Counted from the stretch's first letter, positions 17,277 to 26,077 are shown. The stretch is DNA of 64,000 nucleotides from CAMAXB01 sp964476565 (GCA_964476565.1 CAYZBG010000011.1:1-64000); one strand, 5' to 3'. Made by a program: numbers and translations. Notes: generated by a model from the sequence alone, not told the origin.

Positions 17277-17690
17277 TCAGGGCTGTGCGTCGCGGGCCGG
17301 AGCGGCCGTCTGGACGTGCACGTTGAACACGCCGCGCCGGGCGAGCAGTTCCAGCAGCCGCACGTGATCGCTGCCCACCTGGCTCCCGACGAGCAGGACC
17401 TGCACGTTGGTGCGTGAGTCCCAACGCTCCAGGTCAACGCGCGAAGCAAAGGCATCCAGCGTCAGCTCTTCGTTGACGTAGGACAGCCTTCCGTCGCCGA
17501 GCAAGTGGACCTGCACGGTCCGGTTGACTGACGTTGCTTCCTCCGCCTCACGTTGCGCTTGGAGCAGCAGGGCTTCGAGCAACGCGTCCTCGTCGGGTGC
17601 CGAACGAATGAGGTACACCGCTCCGACCGCGAAAAGGATAGACGTGAGGGCGGCGGCGCCGATGGCGAAGGATGACAGGGTGAAACGCAT
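17277..17690 (-). CDS. ExbD/TolR-like membrane protein (orphan)
   Basis: A 137-residue protein with one N-terminal membrane helix (about residues 8-28) followed by a periplasmic-type domain. The segment TVQVHLLGDGRLSYVNEELTLDAF, then VQVLLVGSQVGSDHVRLLELLARRGVFNVHV, has the strand-helix pattern of ExbD/TolR C-terminal domains, which work with ExbB/TolQ to harvest proton motive force. The helix lacks the Asp that ExbD proteins normally carry in the membrane segment, and no exbB is adjacent. It may thus be a degenerate or specialised homologue. It begins 22 bases after the livF stop and may be read through from the liv operon. Confidence 0.55.
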   Translation of the reverse strand: MRFTLSSFAIGAAALTSILFAVGAVYLIRSAPDEDALLEALLLQAQREAEEATSVNRTVQVHLLGDGRLSYVNEELTLDAFASRVDLERWDSRTNVQVLLVGSQVGSDHVRLLELLARRGVFNVHVQTAAPARDAQP

Positions 17691-17712
17691 GGGGCGGGTG
17701 CGCTGCCGACCG

Positions 17713-18447
17713 TCAGCCGCCGAGGTAGGCGGCCTTGACCTTGGGGTTGTCGCGCAGCTCGCGGCTGGGTCCGTGGCACGCGACGCGGCCGGTCTCGAGC
17801 ACGTGCGCGTAGTGGCTGACCTCGAGCGCGAGGCGGGCGTTCTGCTCGACGAGCAGGATGGTGATGCCCTGGGTGCGGTTGATCTCGACGATCTTTTCGA
17901 AGATGGTGGCGATGAGCCGCGGGGCGATGCCGAGCGACGGCTCGTCGAGCATCAGGCAGGTGGGCCGGCCCATCAACGCGCGCCCGATCGCGAGCATCTG
18001 CTGTTCACCCCCGGACAGGGTGCCGGCGGTCTGGTGCAGCCGCTCCTTGAGGCGCGGGAACACGCTGAAGACATAGTCGCGGCTGGCGGCCGCTGCGGCG
18101 CGGTCGCGTTGCAGGAACGCGCCCATCGCGAGGTTCTCCTCCACGGTCAGCGGGGCGAAGACCATGCGGCCCTCGGGGACGTGGCCGAGTCCGCGGGCCA
18201 CGATCTCATGCGGCGGGCGCCGCGTGATGTCCTCGCCCCGGAACGTGATGCGTCCCGCCGCCGGCGCGATGAGGCCGGAGACGGTGCGCAACGTCGTGCT
18301 CTTTCCGGCGCCGTTGCTGCCGATCAGGGTGACGATGCCGCCGGCGGGCACCTCGAAGGAGATGCCGTTGACCGCCCGGATGGCGCCGTAGCTGACGGCG
18401 AGATCGGTGACGGTGAGCAGGGCGGGAGCCGGGGCGGCGTTCGTCAT
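17713..18447 (-). CDS. livF: Branched-chain amino acid ABC transporter ATPase LivF
   Basis: A 244-residue ABC ATPase with Walker A GSNGAGKST, a Q-loop region, signature LSGGEQQMLAIGRALMGRP and Walker B CLMLDEPSLG. It ends with the family's short C-terminus (RDNPKVKAAYLGG), which distinguishes LivF from LivG. It is the last gene of livKHMGF and starts three bases after livG ends. The two ATPases energise import of leucine, isoleucine, valine or related compounds across the inner membrane. Confidence 0.93.
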   Translation of the reverse strand: MTNAAPAPALLTVTDLAVSYGAIRAVNGISFEVPAGGIVTLIGSNGAGKSTTLRTVSGLIAPAAGRITFRGEDITRRPPHEIVARGLGHVPEGRMVFAPLTVEENLAMGAFLQRDRAAAAASRDYVFSVFPRLKERLHQTAGTLSGGEQQMLAIGRALMGRPTCLMLDEPSLGIAPRLIATIFEKIVEINRTQGITILLVEQNARLALEVSHYAHVLETGRVACHGPSRELRDNPKVKAAYLGG

Positions 18448-18450
18448 GGC

Positions 18451-19242
18451 TCAGTGGTGCGCCAGGCTGGTGCCGTGGTCCTCGCCGAGGTAGGCCTCGA
18501 TGACCTTGCGGTCGCGGCGGATCGCCTCGGGCGTGCCATCGGCGATCTTCATCCCGTAATCGAGCACGGCGATGCGTTCGCAGAGGCCCATCACGACCGT
18601 CATGGAATGCTCGACCAGCAGGACGGTGAGGGCGAAACGCGTTTTGATTTCGCGGATCAGGCGCATGAGTTCCTGCTTCTCGGTCGGATTCATGCCGGCA
18701 GCGGGTTCGTCGAGCAGCAGCAGGCGCGGCCGCGTCGCGAGGGCGCGAACGATCTCGAGGCGCCGCTGTTCGCCGTACGGCAGGCTGGTGGCCGGCGCGT
18801 CGCGAAAACGCCGCAGGTTGAACAGGTCGAGCAGTTCCTCGGCCCGTTTTGCCACGCCGGCCTCGTCGCGGCGAAATGCGCCGAGGCGGACGAGGGACTG
18901 CCACGGGGCGGTGGCGCGGTGGAGGTTGCAGGCTACCCGCACATGATCGAACACGCTGAGCTGGGGAAAGAGCCGGATGTTCTGGAAGGTGCGCGCAATG
19001 CCGAGCCGGACGATCGCGTGGGCCCGCATGCCGCCCACCTCGTGTCCGGCGAAACGCACGCTGCCGTCGGTCGGCGTGTAGACCCCGGTGATGAGGTTGA
19101 ACACCGTCGTCTTGCCGGCGCCGTTCGGCCCGATGAGTCCGCAGAGCTCGCCCTCCTGCAGCACGAGGTCCACGGCGTTGACCGCGGTCAGTCCGCCGAA
19201 ACGGATCGTCGTCTGTTCGAGCTGGAGCAGCGGCGTGGACAT
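18451..19242 (-). CDS. livG: Branched-chain amino acid ABC transporter ATPase LivG
   Basis: A 263-residue ABC ATPase. Walker A GPNGAGKTTVFNLITG, signature LPYGEQRRLEIVRALATRP and Walker B LLLLDEPAAGMNP are all present, and the LPYGEQRR form with AAGMNP is characteristic of LivG. Its ATG overlaps the TGA of livM by one base, a sign of translational coupling. It acts as the partner ATPase to LivF in the same importer. Confidence 0.94.
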   Translation of the reverse strand: MSTPLLQLEQTTIRFGGLTAVNAVDLVLQEGELCGLIGPNGAGKTTVFNLITGVYTPTDGSVRFAGHEVGGMRAHAIVRLGIARTFQNIRLFPQLSVFDHVRVACNLHRATAPWQSLVRLGAFRRDEAGVAKRAEELLDLFNLRRFRDAPATSLPYGEQRRLEIVRALATRPRLLLLDEPAAGMNPTEKQELMRLIREIKTRFALTVLLVEHSMTVVMGLCERIAVLDYGMKIADGTPEAIRRDRKVIEAYLGEDHGTSLAHH

Positions 19243-20180
19243 CAGACGCGGGTCTTGCCGAAGCGCAGGTTGAACAGCCCCTGCGGCCGGGCGATCATGA
19301 GGATGATCAGGAGCAGCGAGTAGATGATCATGCGGTACTCGGCGACCGGGCGCAGCACCTCGGGCAGGACCGTGAGCAGGATCGCCGCGAGGATGACGCC
19401 CACGGTGTTCCCCATGCCGCCGAGGATGACCATCACGACGACCTCGATGCTGCGGGTGAAGTCGAAGCCAGTCGGCGTGATCGTGAGCTTGAAGTGGCCG
19501 TAGAGCCCGCCAGCGATGCCGGCAAAGAAGGCGCCGATCACAAAGGCGGTGATCTTGTAGCGGGTCGTGTCCAGCCCGACCGCCTCGGCCGCGATCTCGT
19601 CATCGTGCGTGGCGAGGAAGCCGCGGCCATAGGTCGAGTTGACCAGGCAGGTGACGGTGAAGACCGTGAGCCCGGCAAACCCGAGCACCCACGAAATCGT
19701 CGTGTAGTAGGGGATGCCGTTCAGCCCGAGGGCGCCGCCCAGCACGCTGACGTTTTGAAAGGTGACCCGGATGATTTCGCCGAAGCCGAGGGTGACGAGG
19801 GCAAGGTAGTCCCCACGCAGGCGGAGCGACGGAATGCCCACGGCGAGACCGGCGATGGCGGCGCTCAGGCCGCCCACGAGCAGGGCGGCGAGGAACAACA
19901 ACGAGGAGGCCAGCAGGCCCGCGTCGGGGCCGAGCAGCCGGGGTCCGGCGAACACGGTGATTGCCGCCGAGAGGTAGGCGCCGACGGCCATGAACCCGGC
20001 GTGCCCGAGGGAGAACTGCCCGGTGTGTCCGTTGACCAGATTCAGCGAGACCGCGAGGATGACGTTGATCCCGATGCCGATCAGGACGTCGAGCAGGTAG
20101 GGATCGAGCGCGCCGGAGACGCCGCTGAGGAGGGCGGCGAGACCGAAGGTGGCGAGCAGGTAGACGTGGGGCCGGGCCAT
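19242..20180 (-). CDS. livM: Branched-chain amino acid ABC transporter permease LivM
   Basis: A 312-residue integral membrane protein with about nine hydrophobic segments. LivM-type motifs include SLNLVNGHTGQFSLGHAGFM near residue 45, GDYLALVTLGFGEIIR and GLYGHFKLTITPTGFDF. It forms the translocation channel with LivH. It lies seven bases after the livH stop and is in the middle of a tightly packed operon. Confidence 0.94.
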   Translation of the reverse strand: MARPHVYLLATFGLAALLSGVSGALDPYLLDVLIGIGINVILAVSLNLVNGHTGQFSLGHAGFMAVGAYLSAAITVFAGPRLLGPDAGLLASSLLFLAALLVGGLSAAIAGLAVGIPSLRLRGDYLALVTLGFGEIIRVTFQNVSVLGGALGLNGIPYYTTISWVLGFAGLTVFTVTCLVNSTYGRGFLATHDDEIAAEAVGLDTTRYKITAFVIGAFFAGIAGGLYGHFKLTITPTGFDFTRSIEVVVMVILGGMGNTVGVILAAILLTVLPEVLRPVAEYRMIIYSLLLIILMIARPQGLFNLRFGKTRV

Positions 20181-20187
20181 GCGCGGA

Positions 20188-21078
20188 TCAGACTTTCTCG
20201 ATCGTGAACCGCCCGAGCAGGCCGGACGGGCGGAACAGCAGGAGCACGATCAGGATGGCGAAGGCAATCGCGTCTTTGTACGTCGACCACTCGCTGCCGG
20301 CGACAAACGTCTCGACCACACCGAGCAGCAGTCCGCCGAGGGCCGCACCCGGGATGCTGCCGATGCCGCCCAGCACGGCGGCGACGAAGGCCTTGAGGCC
20401 GGGCATCACGCCCATCAGCGGATCAATCGACGGATAGTTGACCGCGTAGAGCACGCCGCCAGCGCCGGCGAGGGCGGAGCCGAGGGCGAAGGTGAACGCG
20501 ATCACGGTGTTGATGTTTACCCCCATGAGCTGGGCTGCCTTCGGATTGGCGGACACCGCACGCATCGCGGTGCCGAGCCGCGTGCGGAAGACGATCAGGC
20601 GCAGGCCGATGACCAGGGCGGCGGTGACGACGATGACGGCCAGCTGGTTGCTGGAAATGACCAAGGTGCCCGCGTCGATTCGGGCGGAGGGAAAAATTGC
20701 CGGGAAAGTGCGCGGGGCGGCGCCGAAGAAGACCTGTCCGCTGTATTCGAGCAGCAAGGACACCCCGATGGCCGTGATGAGCACGTTGAGCCGCGGGGCG
20801 TCGCGCAGCGGCCGGTAGGCAAAGCGTTCGATCAGCATGCCCAGCGCCGCCGAGACCGCCATCGCCGAAGCCAGCACGACAAGGCCCGTGGCGAACGCGC
20901 CGCCGGGCAGGATCTGTCCAACGAAGTATCCGGCAAAGGCGCCGACCATGAACACGTCGGCATGGGCGAAGTTGATGAACCGCAGCACGCCGTACACCAT
21001 CGTGTAGCCCAGCGCGATCAGGGCGTAGATCGCCCCGAGGGAAAGGCCGTTGATGACTTGCTGGAGAAACTCGGTCAC
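20188..21078 (-). CDS. livH: Branched-chain amino acid ABC transporter permease LivH
   Basis: A 296-residue membrane permease. The start GTG at 21078 gives TEFLQQVINGLSLGAIYAL, the standard LivH N-terminus; the extension upstream to a TTG at 21108 is Pro-rich and unlikely. Further signatures are LGYTMVYGVLRFINFAHAD, RTRLGTAMRAVSANPKAAQLMGVN and GGIGSIPGAALGGLLLGVVE. The gap to livK is 92 bases, somewhat larger than within the rest of the operon. Confidence 0.93.
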   Translation of the reverse strand: MTEFLQQVINGLSLGAIYALIALGYTMVYGVLRFINFAHADVFMVGAFAGYFVGQILPGGAFATGLVVLASAMAVSAALGMLIERFAYRPLRDAPRLNVLITAIGVSLLLEYSGQVFFGAAPRTFPAIFPSARIDAGTLVISSNQLAVIVVTAALVIGLRLIVFRTRLGTAMRAVSANPKAAQLMGVNINTVIAFTFALGSALAGAGGVLYAVNYPSIDPLMGVMPGLKAFVAAVLGGIGSIPGAALGGLLLGVVETFVAGSEWSTYKDAIAFAILIVLLLFRPSGLLGRFTIEKV

Positions 21079-21170
21079 AGGTGGGGGAGGCCTAGGGAGC
21101 GGAGGCAAGCGTGCCGCCGGTCCGAACCGGGCCGTCGCGTCTCATCCTCATGCCGACCGCGTTCGGCACC

Positions 21171-22310
21171 TCAGGGTGCGACCGACTTGAGGAAGCCCAT
21201 CTTGCCGTCGCGGATGGCGATGATCGCGGCCGGCTTGGTGGCGTCGCGCTGGGCGTTGATCGTGGTCGCGCCGGTCGCGCCCGGGAAGTCCTTGATCGAG
21301 GCGAGGGCGTCGCGCAGGGCCGGGCCATCGGTGGTGCCGGCGCGGCGGATGGCCTCGACCAGCACCTTGACGGAGTCGTAGCCGAGCGCGGCGAAGGCGC
21401 CGGGCGTTTCGCCATTCCAGCGCGAGCGGTAGCGGCGGACGAATTCGGCGGCGTCCGGCGAGGTGTCCTCCGCGGAGAAATGGGTGGAGTAGTAGCAGCC
21501 GTTGAGCGCTTCGCCGCCGATCTCGAGCAACTGGGGCGCCTCCCAGCCGTCGCCGCCGAGGAACGGCACGGTGAGGCCGAGTTCGCGGGCCTGGCGGATG
21601 AGCAGCGCGGCCTCGGTGTAGTAGGCCGGCACAAACACCGCCTCGGCCCCGGAGGCACGGATGGCGGTGAGCTGGGCGCGGAAGTCCTTGTCGCCCTCGG
21701 AGAACTTTTGCTCGCCGACGATGGTCCCGCCGCCGGCCGTGAAGGTTTCCTTGAAGAATTGGGCGAGGCCCACGCTGTAGGCGGAGGAGACGCTGGAGGC
21801 GATCGCCACCTTCTTCACGCCCAGGGTTTCCAGCGCGAACTTGGCCATCGCGGTGCCTTGGAAAGGATCGATGAAGCAGACGCGGAAAATGTAGTCGCCG
21901 GTTTCGGTCACCTTCGGGTTGGTGGCCGCGGGGGCGATCATGGGAATACGTGCAGCCTGGGCGATGGGGGCGGCCTCAAGGGAGCGGCCGGAGGCGACTT
22001 CGCCCAGCAGGGCGACGACCCGGTCGCGGGAGATCAGCTTCTTGGCCACCGTGGCGCTCTCGCCCGGCTTGGTCTGGTTGTCCTCGGTGATCAACTCCAG
22101 CTGGCGGCCCAAAATGCCGCCGGCGGCATTGAGCTCTTCAATCGCGAGCAGGGTGCCCCGGTGGGAGCTTTGCCCAAAGCCGGCTTCCTTCCCGGTGAGC
22201 GAGGCGTATTCGCCAATCTTGATCGTATCGCTGGCGCCGGGGCCGCAGCCCCCGGAGAGCAGGGCCGAGGCGGTGATGAGCAGCAGGACGGAACGACGGA
22301 GGAGGGTCAT
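21171..22310 (-). CDS. livK: Branched-chain amino acid ABC transporter substrate-binding lipoprotein
   Basis: A 379-residue periplasmic-binding protein of the leucine/isoleucine/valine type. A signal peptide ending in the lipobox LSGGC (about residues 18-22) anchors it to a membrane. The mature part starts TIKIGEYASLTGKEAGFG and continues with IEELNAAGGILGRQLELI and APAATNPKVTETGDYIFRVC, all typical of the Peripla_BP_6 fold. As the first gene of livKHMGF it supplies substrate specificity, but the ligand could also be a short amide or urea. It is transcribed divergently from the LptF/G gene. Confidence 0.93.
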   Translation of the reverse strand: MTLLRRSVLLLITASALLSGGCGPGASDTIKIGEYASLTGKEAGFGQSSHRGTLLAIEELNAAGGILGRQLELITEDNQTKPGESATVAKKLISRDRVVALLGEVASGRSLEAAPIAQAARIPMIAPAATNPKVTETGDYIFRVCFIDPFQGTAMAKFALETLGVKKVAIASSVSSAYSVGLAQFFKETFTAGGGTIVGEQKFSEGDKDFRAQLTAIRASGAEAVFVPAYYTEAALLIRQARELGLTVPFLGGDGWEAPQLLEIGGEALNGCYYSTHFSAEDTSPDAAEFVRRYRSRWNGETPGAFAALGYDSVKVLVEAIRRAGTTDGPALRDALASIKDFPGATGATTINAQRDATKPAAIIAIRDGKMGFLKSVAP

Positions 22311-22482
22311 GAGGCAACGAGGGTGAGGGAACGGTTGGCCTGGTGGCGGCGTCTTTCAATCAAACTGTGCATATGAAACGTGCGGCACAGCAAGGTCCGG
22401 GCCGAAACGGGGATTTTTTCATCGCCGAGCCGCCCCGGCCTTGCGCAGCCTCCGCGGTGCGGGCCCGGCCCGCGTGCGCTCC

Positions 22483-23598
22483 ATGACCACCCTCGACCGC
22501 TACCTCCTTCGCGAATGGCTGAAGATCTTCGGCCTCGTGATGTGCGCGACGATGGGCCTGCTGCTCATGCAGGCGATGTACGACGACTTTCGCGACCTGC
22601 TGGAGGAGGGCGCCCTGGTGACCGACGTGATCATGTACTTCGCGGTCAAGCTGCCGAGTTACTTCTCGATCGTCCTGCCCCTCAGCCTGCTCATCTCGCT
22701 GCTCTATGCCCTCGGTCAGCTCCATCGGGGCAACGAGGTCACGGCCATGCGCGCAGCCGGGCTGGGCGTGGCCCGGATCACGCGCGGACTCTGGATTGCC
22801 GGCATCGCGCTCAGTGCGCTCACGTGGTACCTCAACGCCAGTGTGATTCCCCAGTCGGTCGAAGCGTCGCGCAGCCTGCTCGACACCATCCGGTTCCAGG
22901 CCGAGGCGAGCGCGGCCAGCGGGGTGGACCGCATCGGCGCCAGTACAGGCGTGGCCTTTGACAACCAGCGCCAGAACCGGATGTGGTTCTTCAACCGGTA
23001 CAGCCGGTTCGCCGACCGCGGCTACGGCGTGACCGTGTCGGAGCTCGATGCCCAGCGCCGGGAGAAGACGAGGTTGCACGCCCGCGAGGCCTACTTCGAC
23101 AATGGGCGGGGCTGCTGGGTCTTCAAGCAGGGGCGCGAAACCTGGATGGATCCCGAGTCGGGGGAGGTGATCCGGACGGTCGCCTTCGAGGACAAGGTGG
23201 TGCCGCATTTCCAGGAGGATCCGGCGCTCATGCTGGTCTTCGACCTGAAGCCGGCCGACCTGTCGTTCTTCGAGCTGACCCGGATCATCGAGTATTTCAC
23301 CATCGAGGATAACCCCAAGGTCACCCCTTACGCGGTCCGGTATTTCGGCCTGCTGGCCGAGACCTTTGGTCCCTTGATCATCCTCTCGATCGCGATCCCG
23401 TTCGCCATGTCCGGGGTGCGGGTCAATCCCGCCGTGGGCGTGTCGAAGTCGATCGGCTTTTTCCTGCTCTACTTCCTGCTCGCCAAGGCCTGCACCGCCC
23501 TGGGCGGCCGCGAGTCGCTTTCGCCGCTCTGGGCGGCCTTGATCCCGAACCTCGCCATGCTTGGCATCGGGGTCGGGCTCTTCGCCCGGATGAAGTGA
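22483..23598 (+). CDS. LptF/LptG-family permease
   Basis: A 371-residue membrane protein of the YjgP/YjgQ family that forms part of the LptB2FG complex exporting lipopolysaccharide from the inner membrane. The N-terminus TLDRYLLREWLKIFGLVM, followed by about three helices with LPLSLLISLLYALGQLHRGNE, a central periplasmic beta-jellyroll region, and three C-terminal helices matches the family. RYLLREWL and NEVTAMRAAG are characteristic. The ATG at 22483 was preferred over the in-frame start 42 bases upstream. Only one such gene is present here; its partner must be elsewhere. Calling it F rather than G is not possible from sequence alone. Confidence 0.88.
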   Translation: MTTLDRYLLREWLKIFGLVMCATMGLLLMQAMYDDFRDLLEEGALVTDVIMYFAVKLPSYFSIVLPLSLLISLLYALGQLHRGNEVTAMRAAGLGVARITRGLWIAGIALSALTWYLNASVIPQSVEASRSLLDTIRFQAEASAASGVDRIGASTGVAFDNQRQNRMWFFNRYSRFADRGYGVTVSELDAQRREKTRLHAREAYFDNGRGCWVFKQGRETWMDPESGEVIRTVAFEDKVVPHFQEDPALMLVFDLKPADLSFFELTRIIEYFTIEDNPKVTPYAVRYFGLLAETFGPLIILSIAIPFAMSGVRVNPAVGVSKSIGFFLLYFLLAKACTALGGRESLSPLWAALIPNLAMLGIGVGLFARMK

Positions 23599-23628
23599 CG
23601 TGGGAGCCCCGCCCGACGGCGGCGGCGG

Positions 23629-24060
23629 TCACGTGGCGAACCAGTCGCCGATGCGCCGCCAGACGGCGTTGGAGGGCCAGAGCATGATCACCCAAACGAT
23701 CACACAGTTGATGTAGCTGAGGAAGACGGCGGCGCTGGCCATGTCCTTGATGCGTTTCGCCACCGGATGGCGTTCCGGGCGGACGTAGTCGATGGTCCAC
23801 TCGATCGCGGAGTTGAGCAGCTCGACGATCATGATCAGCAGGAGCGAGGCGATCATCAACGCGGTCGAGACCGCGTTGACCGGCAGCACGATGGCGAACG
23901 GCACGAGCAGGACGACGAAGAGGATGTCTTCGCGGAAGGACGGCTCGAGCTTCCAGGCCGCGACGAACCCTTCCACCCCGTAGCGCAGCGAAGCGAAGAA
24001 GTTGCGCACGTTGCGCCGCTTGGGTTCGCCGGGAACGGGTTCGAGGTCGGGGGACGACAC
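23629..24060 (-). CDS. dgkA: Diacylglycerol kinase
   Basis: A 143-residue membrane enzyme of the prokaryotic DgkA family, which phosphorylates diacylglycerol or undecaprenol with ATP. Signatures are FFASLRYGVEGF, EPSFREDILF, the catalytic block IVELLNSAIEWTID with its glutamate, and KDMASAAVFLSYIN. Three hydrophobic helices are visible. An N-terminal extension of about 20 charged residues is seen before the family core. The start is GTG at 24060. It converges with the LptF/G gene across 30 bases. Confidence 0.93.
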   Translation of the reverse strand: MSSPDLEPVPGEPKRRNVRNFFASLRYGVEGFVAAWKLEPSFREDILFVVLLVPFAIVLPVNAVSTALMIASLLLIMIVELLNSAIEWTIDYVRPERHPVAKRIKDMASAAVFLSYINCVIVWVIMLWPSNAVWRRIGDWFAT

Positions 24061-24143
24061 GGCGGGAAAGATTGCGCAGGCGGGGAGCGGGAGGAAGTCC
24101 GAAGTGTGCGCCGGGGCCTCCGGAACCGGGCCAGGCAGCCCCT

Positions 24144-24347
24144 TCAGCCGCCGGAGGGCGGACGCGGGCGTAGATCGAACTCCGAAAAGTCGTTCACGAT
24201 CCCGTCGTAGGGCTTGTCCTGTTTGTAGATCTGCAGGATGCGGGCGTGTTCGGCGTCGCTCGTCGGGAAGATGCGCGGAGGCTCACCCTTCAGGAGGAGG
24301 GCGGTGTAGGCGCGATGGCGGTCAACGAGCCGTCGAATCACGAGCAT
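24144..24347 (-). CDS. Small hypothetical protein
   Basis: A 67-residue Arg-rich protein with no recognised domain; the sequence LVIRRLVDRHRAYTALLLKG and a C-terminal FDLRPRPPSGG are the only notable parts. The open frame extends upstream to 24437, but the added residues are encoded by the A-rich repeat array, so the ATG at 24347 is the likelier start. It lies 83 bases upstream of dgkA in the same direction. Coding status is plausible, not certain. Confidence 0.45.
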   Translation of the reverse strand: MLVIRRLVDRHRAYTALLLKGEPPRIFPTSDAEHARILQIYKQDKPYDGIVNDFSEFDLRPRPPSGG

Positions 24348-24407
24348 GCCCCAGACAAGGCGGTTTCTCGACCGGTGCAACTCGAGGGGAGAGGGAGAAC
24401 GAGGCTT

Positions 24408-24515
24408 AAATCCCAAACGCCAAATCCCAAACGCCAAAGAAGAGAACCGAAGGAAGAGAAAATCCTAAAACTCAGGTCCAAAATCCTAAATCATAAACCC
24501 TAAATCCTAAATTCC
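24408..24515. repeat. A-rich intergenic repeat array
   Basis: A striking low-GC stretch in high-GC surroundings. It begins with two perfect tandem copies of AAATCCCAAACGCC at 24408-24421 and 24422-24435, passes through an AG-rich segment, and continues with several TAAATCCTAAA-like units to about 24515. The core CCAAACGCCAAA is shared with the inverted repeat at 30462-30597. It separates the small hypothetical gene from the 2OG oxygenase stop. Confidence 0.75.
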
Positions 24516-24531
24516 AGATGCCCTGCCCGTC

Positions 24532-25149
24532 TCACACCCAATTGTAATTGAAGCTGATGCTGATCCGCTCCTCGTCGACGCGGTTGCTGGCGACTTCGTG
24601 GCGCAACCAGCTTTCGAAAAGGATCACGTTGCCCGCTTCGGCCGGGTAAGTGACGTGCGGGCGGTTCTCACGACGCGCGTTGGGCAACTTGGGTGGGGCG
24701 GCCATGAATCGGTCGAGGCGCGGATCCTCAAATTTCAGTCCGGGACAGCCCTTGGGGGTGCGGACGTAGTAGGTGCCGCTGATGAAGGCCAGCGGATGCA
24801 GGTGCAGGCTGTGCGCAGCCGTCGGCGGCATGACGTTCACCCAACAGTCGGTCATGTGGATGGAGCGGCCGCGCAGGTCCATCTCGAGGTGCCGGGCGAA
24901 GGCCTTCACGTGTCGGGACAGCTTCTTCTCGAGGGCCGCAAACGTGCTCGAGAAGGTGTGCAGCGTGTTCATCGATCCGTAGCTGGTGTATCCGCCGGGA
25001 TAGTTCGTGGCGGACCAGCGCCGGCCAGCGGCATCGAACTCCTGCAGGCGGGCGATCTCGTGGGCCAGCTCATCGTTGAGCCGGTCGAGGCCCCGGGGTT
25101 GGAGCGGCTCGCAGTAGATGTAGGTGGGAAACCAGGCGCGGGTCGGCAT
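24532..25149 (-). CDS. 2OG-Fe(II) oxygenase family protein
   Basis: A 205-residue protein resembling the TIGR02466 / PF13759 group of putative 2-oxoglutarate and iron-dependent oxygenases. The conserved core runs from DCWVNVMPPTAAHSLHLHPLAF, with candidate metal-binding histidines, through SGTYYVRTPKGCPGLKFEDPR, to LFESWLRHEVASNRVDEERISISFN, which contributes the distal histidine and the arginine that binds 2-oxoglutarate. The ATG at 25149 starts at MPTRAWFPTYIY, a typical beginning for the group. The substrate is unknown; homologues are often found in phage and marine bacteria. Confidence 0.83.
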   Translation of the reverse strand: MPTRAWFPTYIYCEPLQPRGLDRLNDELAHEIARLQEFDAAGRRWSATNYPGGYTSYGSMNTLHTFSSTFAALEKKLSRHVKAFARHLEMDLRGRSIHMTDCWVNVMPPTAAHSLHLHPLAFISGTYYVRTPKGCPGLKFEDPRLDRFMAAPPKLPNARRENRPHVTYPAEAGNVILFESWLRHEVASNRVDEERISISFNYNWV

Positions 25150-25297
25150 GCGAGAGGGAGTAGGGTGGTGGCCGTGGGCAGGCAAAACCAAAGCAGGATC
25201 CGCCCAAACAGGCCTAATTTGGCCCTGATCAGGCTGCAAATGTCGGGTGTTTACCCCGGAAGTGGAACCTCCGATCACCGGTGTCGTCTACGGGCCC

Positions 25298-26077
25298 ATG
25301 ACGATGAACACCCTGAAACCCTCCGTCCCCGCTCCCCGCCTGCTGCGCCGGAGCCTCCTCGTGTGCCTGCTCGCCGGCGCGGGTGCACTTTCCGCTCAAG
25401 TGACCCCGGTTGAACCCGTGCCGCCCGAAGTCCAGGCGCTCGAAACGGTCGAGCCGGTCGAAGCCGCCAAACGCATCAGCGCGAGCTTCGAAACCCTCGC
25501 CGGTTCGGAAGAGAACGCCCGCAGCCTCGTCGACGGCCTGCGCACGGGCGGCGAGATCACGCTCACGTCCGAAATCGACGGCCAGACCGTCCAACGCACG
25601 TTCTCGCCGGCGACCGGCGAACAGGGCTATGGCAACGTGTTCCTTGCGCTCGGCCTCGCCGAGCAGGAACTGGCCAAGGCCGGCGTGACCGAGCCGACTG
25701 CCGCCCAGTTGGAAGCCGCCCTGAACGGCGGCGTGATCACGGTCGGCACGGGCGAGACCGCCAAGTCGGTCGAACTCGCCGGCGTGCTGGCGCTCCGGGC
25801 CGACGGCCAGGGCTGGGGTCAGATTGCCCGCGAAATCGGGGTCAAACCCGGTCAGGTCGTGAGCAACCTGCGCCGCAACCCGCGGGCCGCCGAGGCCCTG
25901 GCGATGCGCGCGGAACGCGCCGAGCGTCCGGAACGCGCCGAACGGGCGGAACGCCCTGAGCGTCCGGCCCGCGTTGAACGAGTCGAACGCGTCGCCCGCG
26001 TGGAGCGCCCGATGCGGGCCGAGCGCGTCGAACGCCCGGTCCGGCCGGAACGCCCCGAGCGCCCGGGCCGTCCTTGA
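25298..26077 (+). CDS. Exported protein with an Arg/Glu/Pro-repeat tail
   Basis: A 259-residue protein with a signal peptide ending near GALSAQ (about residue 30), a globular middle, and a long low-complexity C-terminus. From about residue 200 the sequence is built of short ER, ERPERAER and VERVER units, alternating Arg with Glu. The middle contains GQGWGQIAREIGVKPGQVVSNL, a helix-turn-helix-like motif that I recall from other exported GWGQIA proteins. A start at 25304 is equally possible. Function unknown; the charged tail could bind polyanions or form an extended helix. It is followed by a good terminator. Confidence 0.72.
   Translation: MTMNTLKPSVPAPRLLRRSLLVCLLAGAGALSAQVTPVEPVPPEVQALETVEPVEAAKRISASFETLAGSEENARSLVDGLRTGGEITLTSEIDGQTVQRTFSPATGEQGYGNVFLALGLAEQELAKAGVTEPTAAQLEAALNGGVITVGTGETAKSVELAGVLALRADGQGWGQIAREIGVKPGQVVSNLRRNPRAAEALAMRAERAERPERAERAERPERPARVERVERVARVERPMRAERVERPVRPERPERPGRP

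Noticed and set aside
22311..22482. Riboswitch or leader RNA between livK and the LptF/G gene
   Set aside because: Only a short GC palindrome was visible and no known riboswitch core could be recognised.
24408..24515. CRISPR array
   Set aside because: Units are too short, directly tandem and without spacers; no cas genes nearby.
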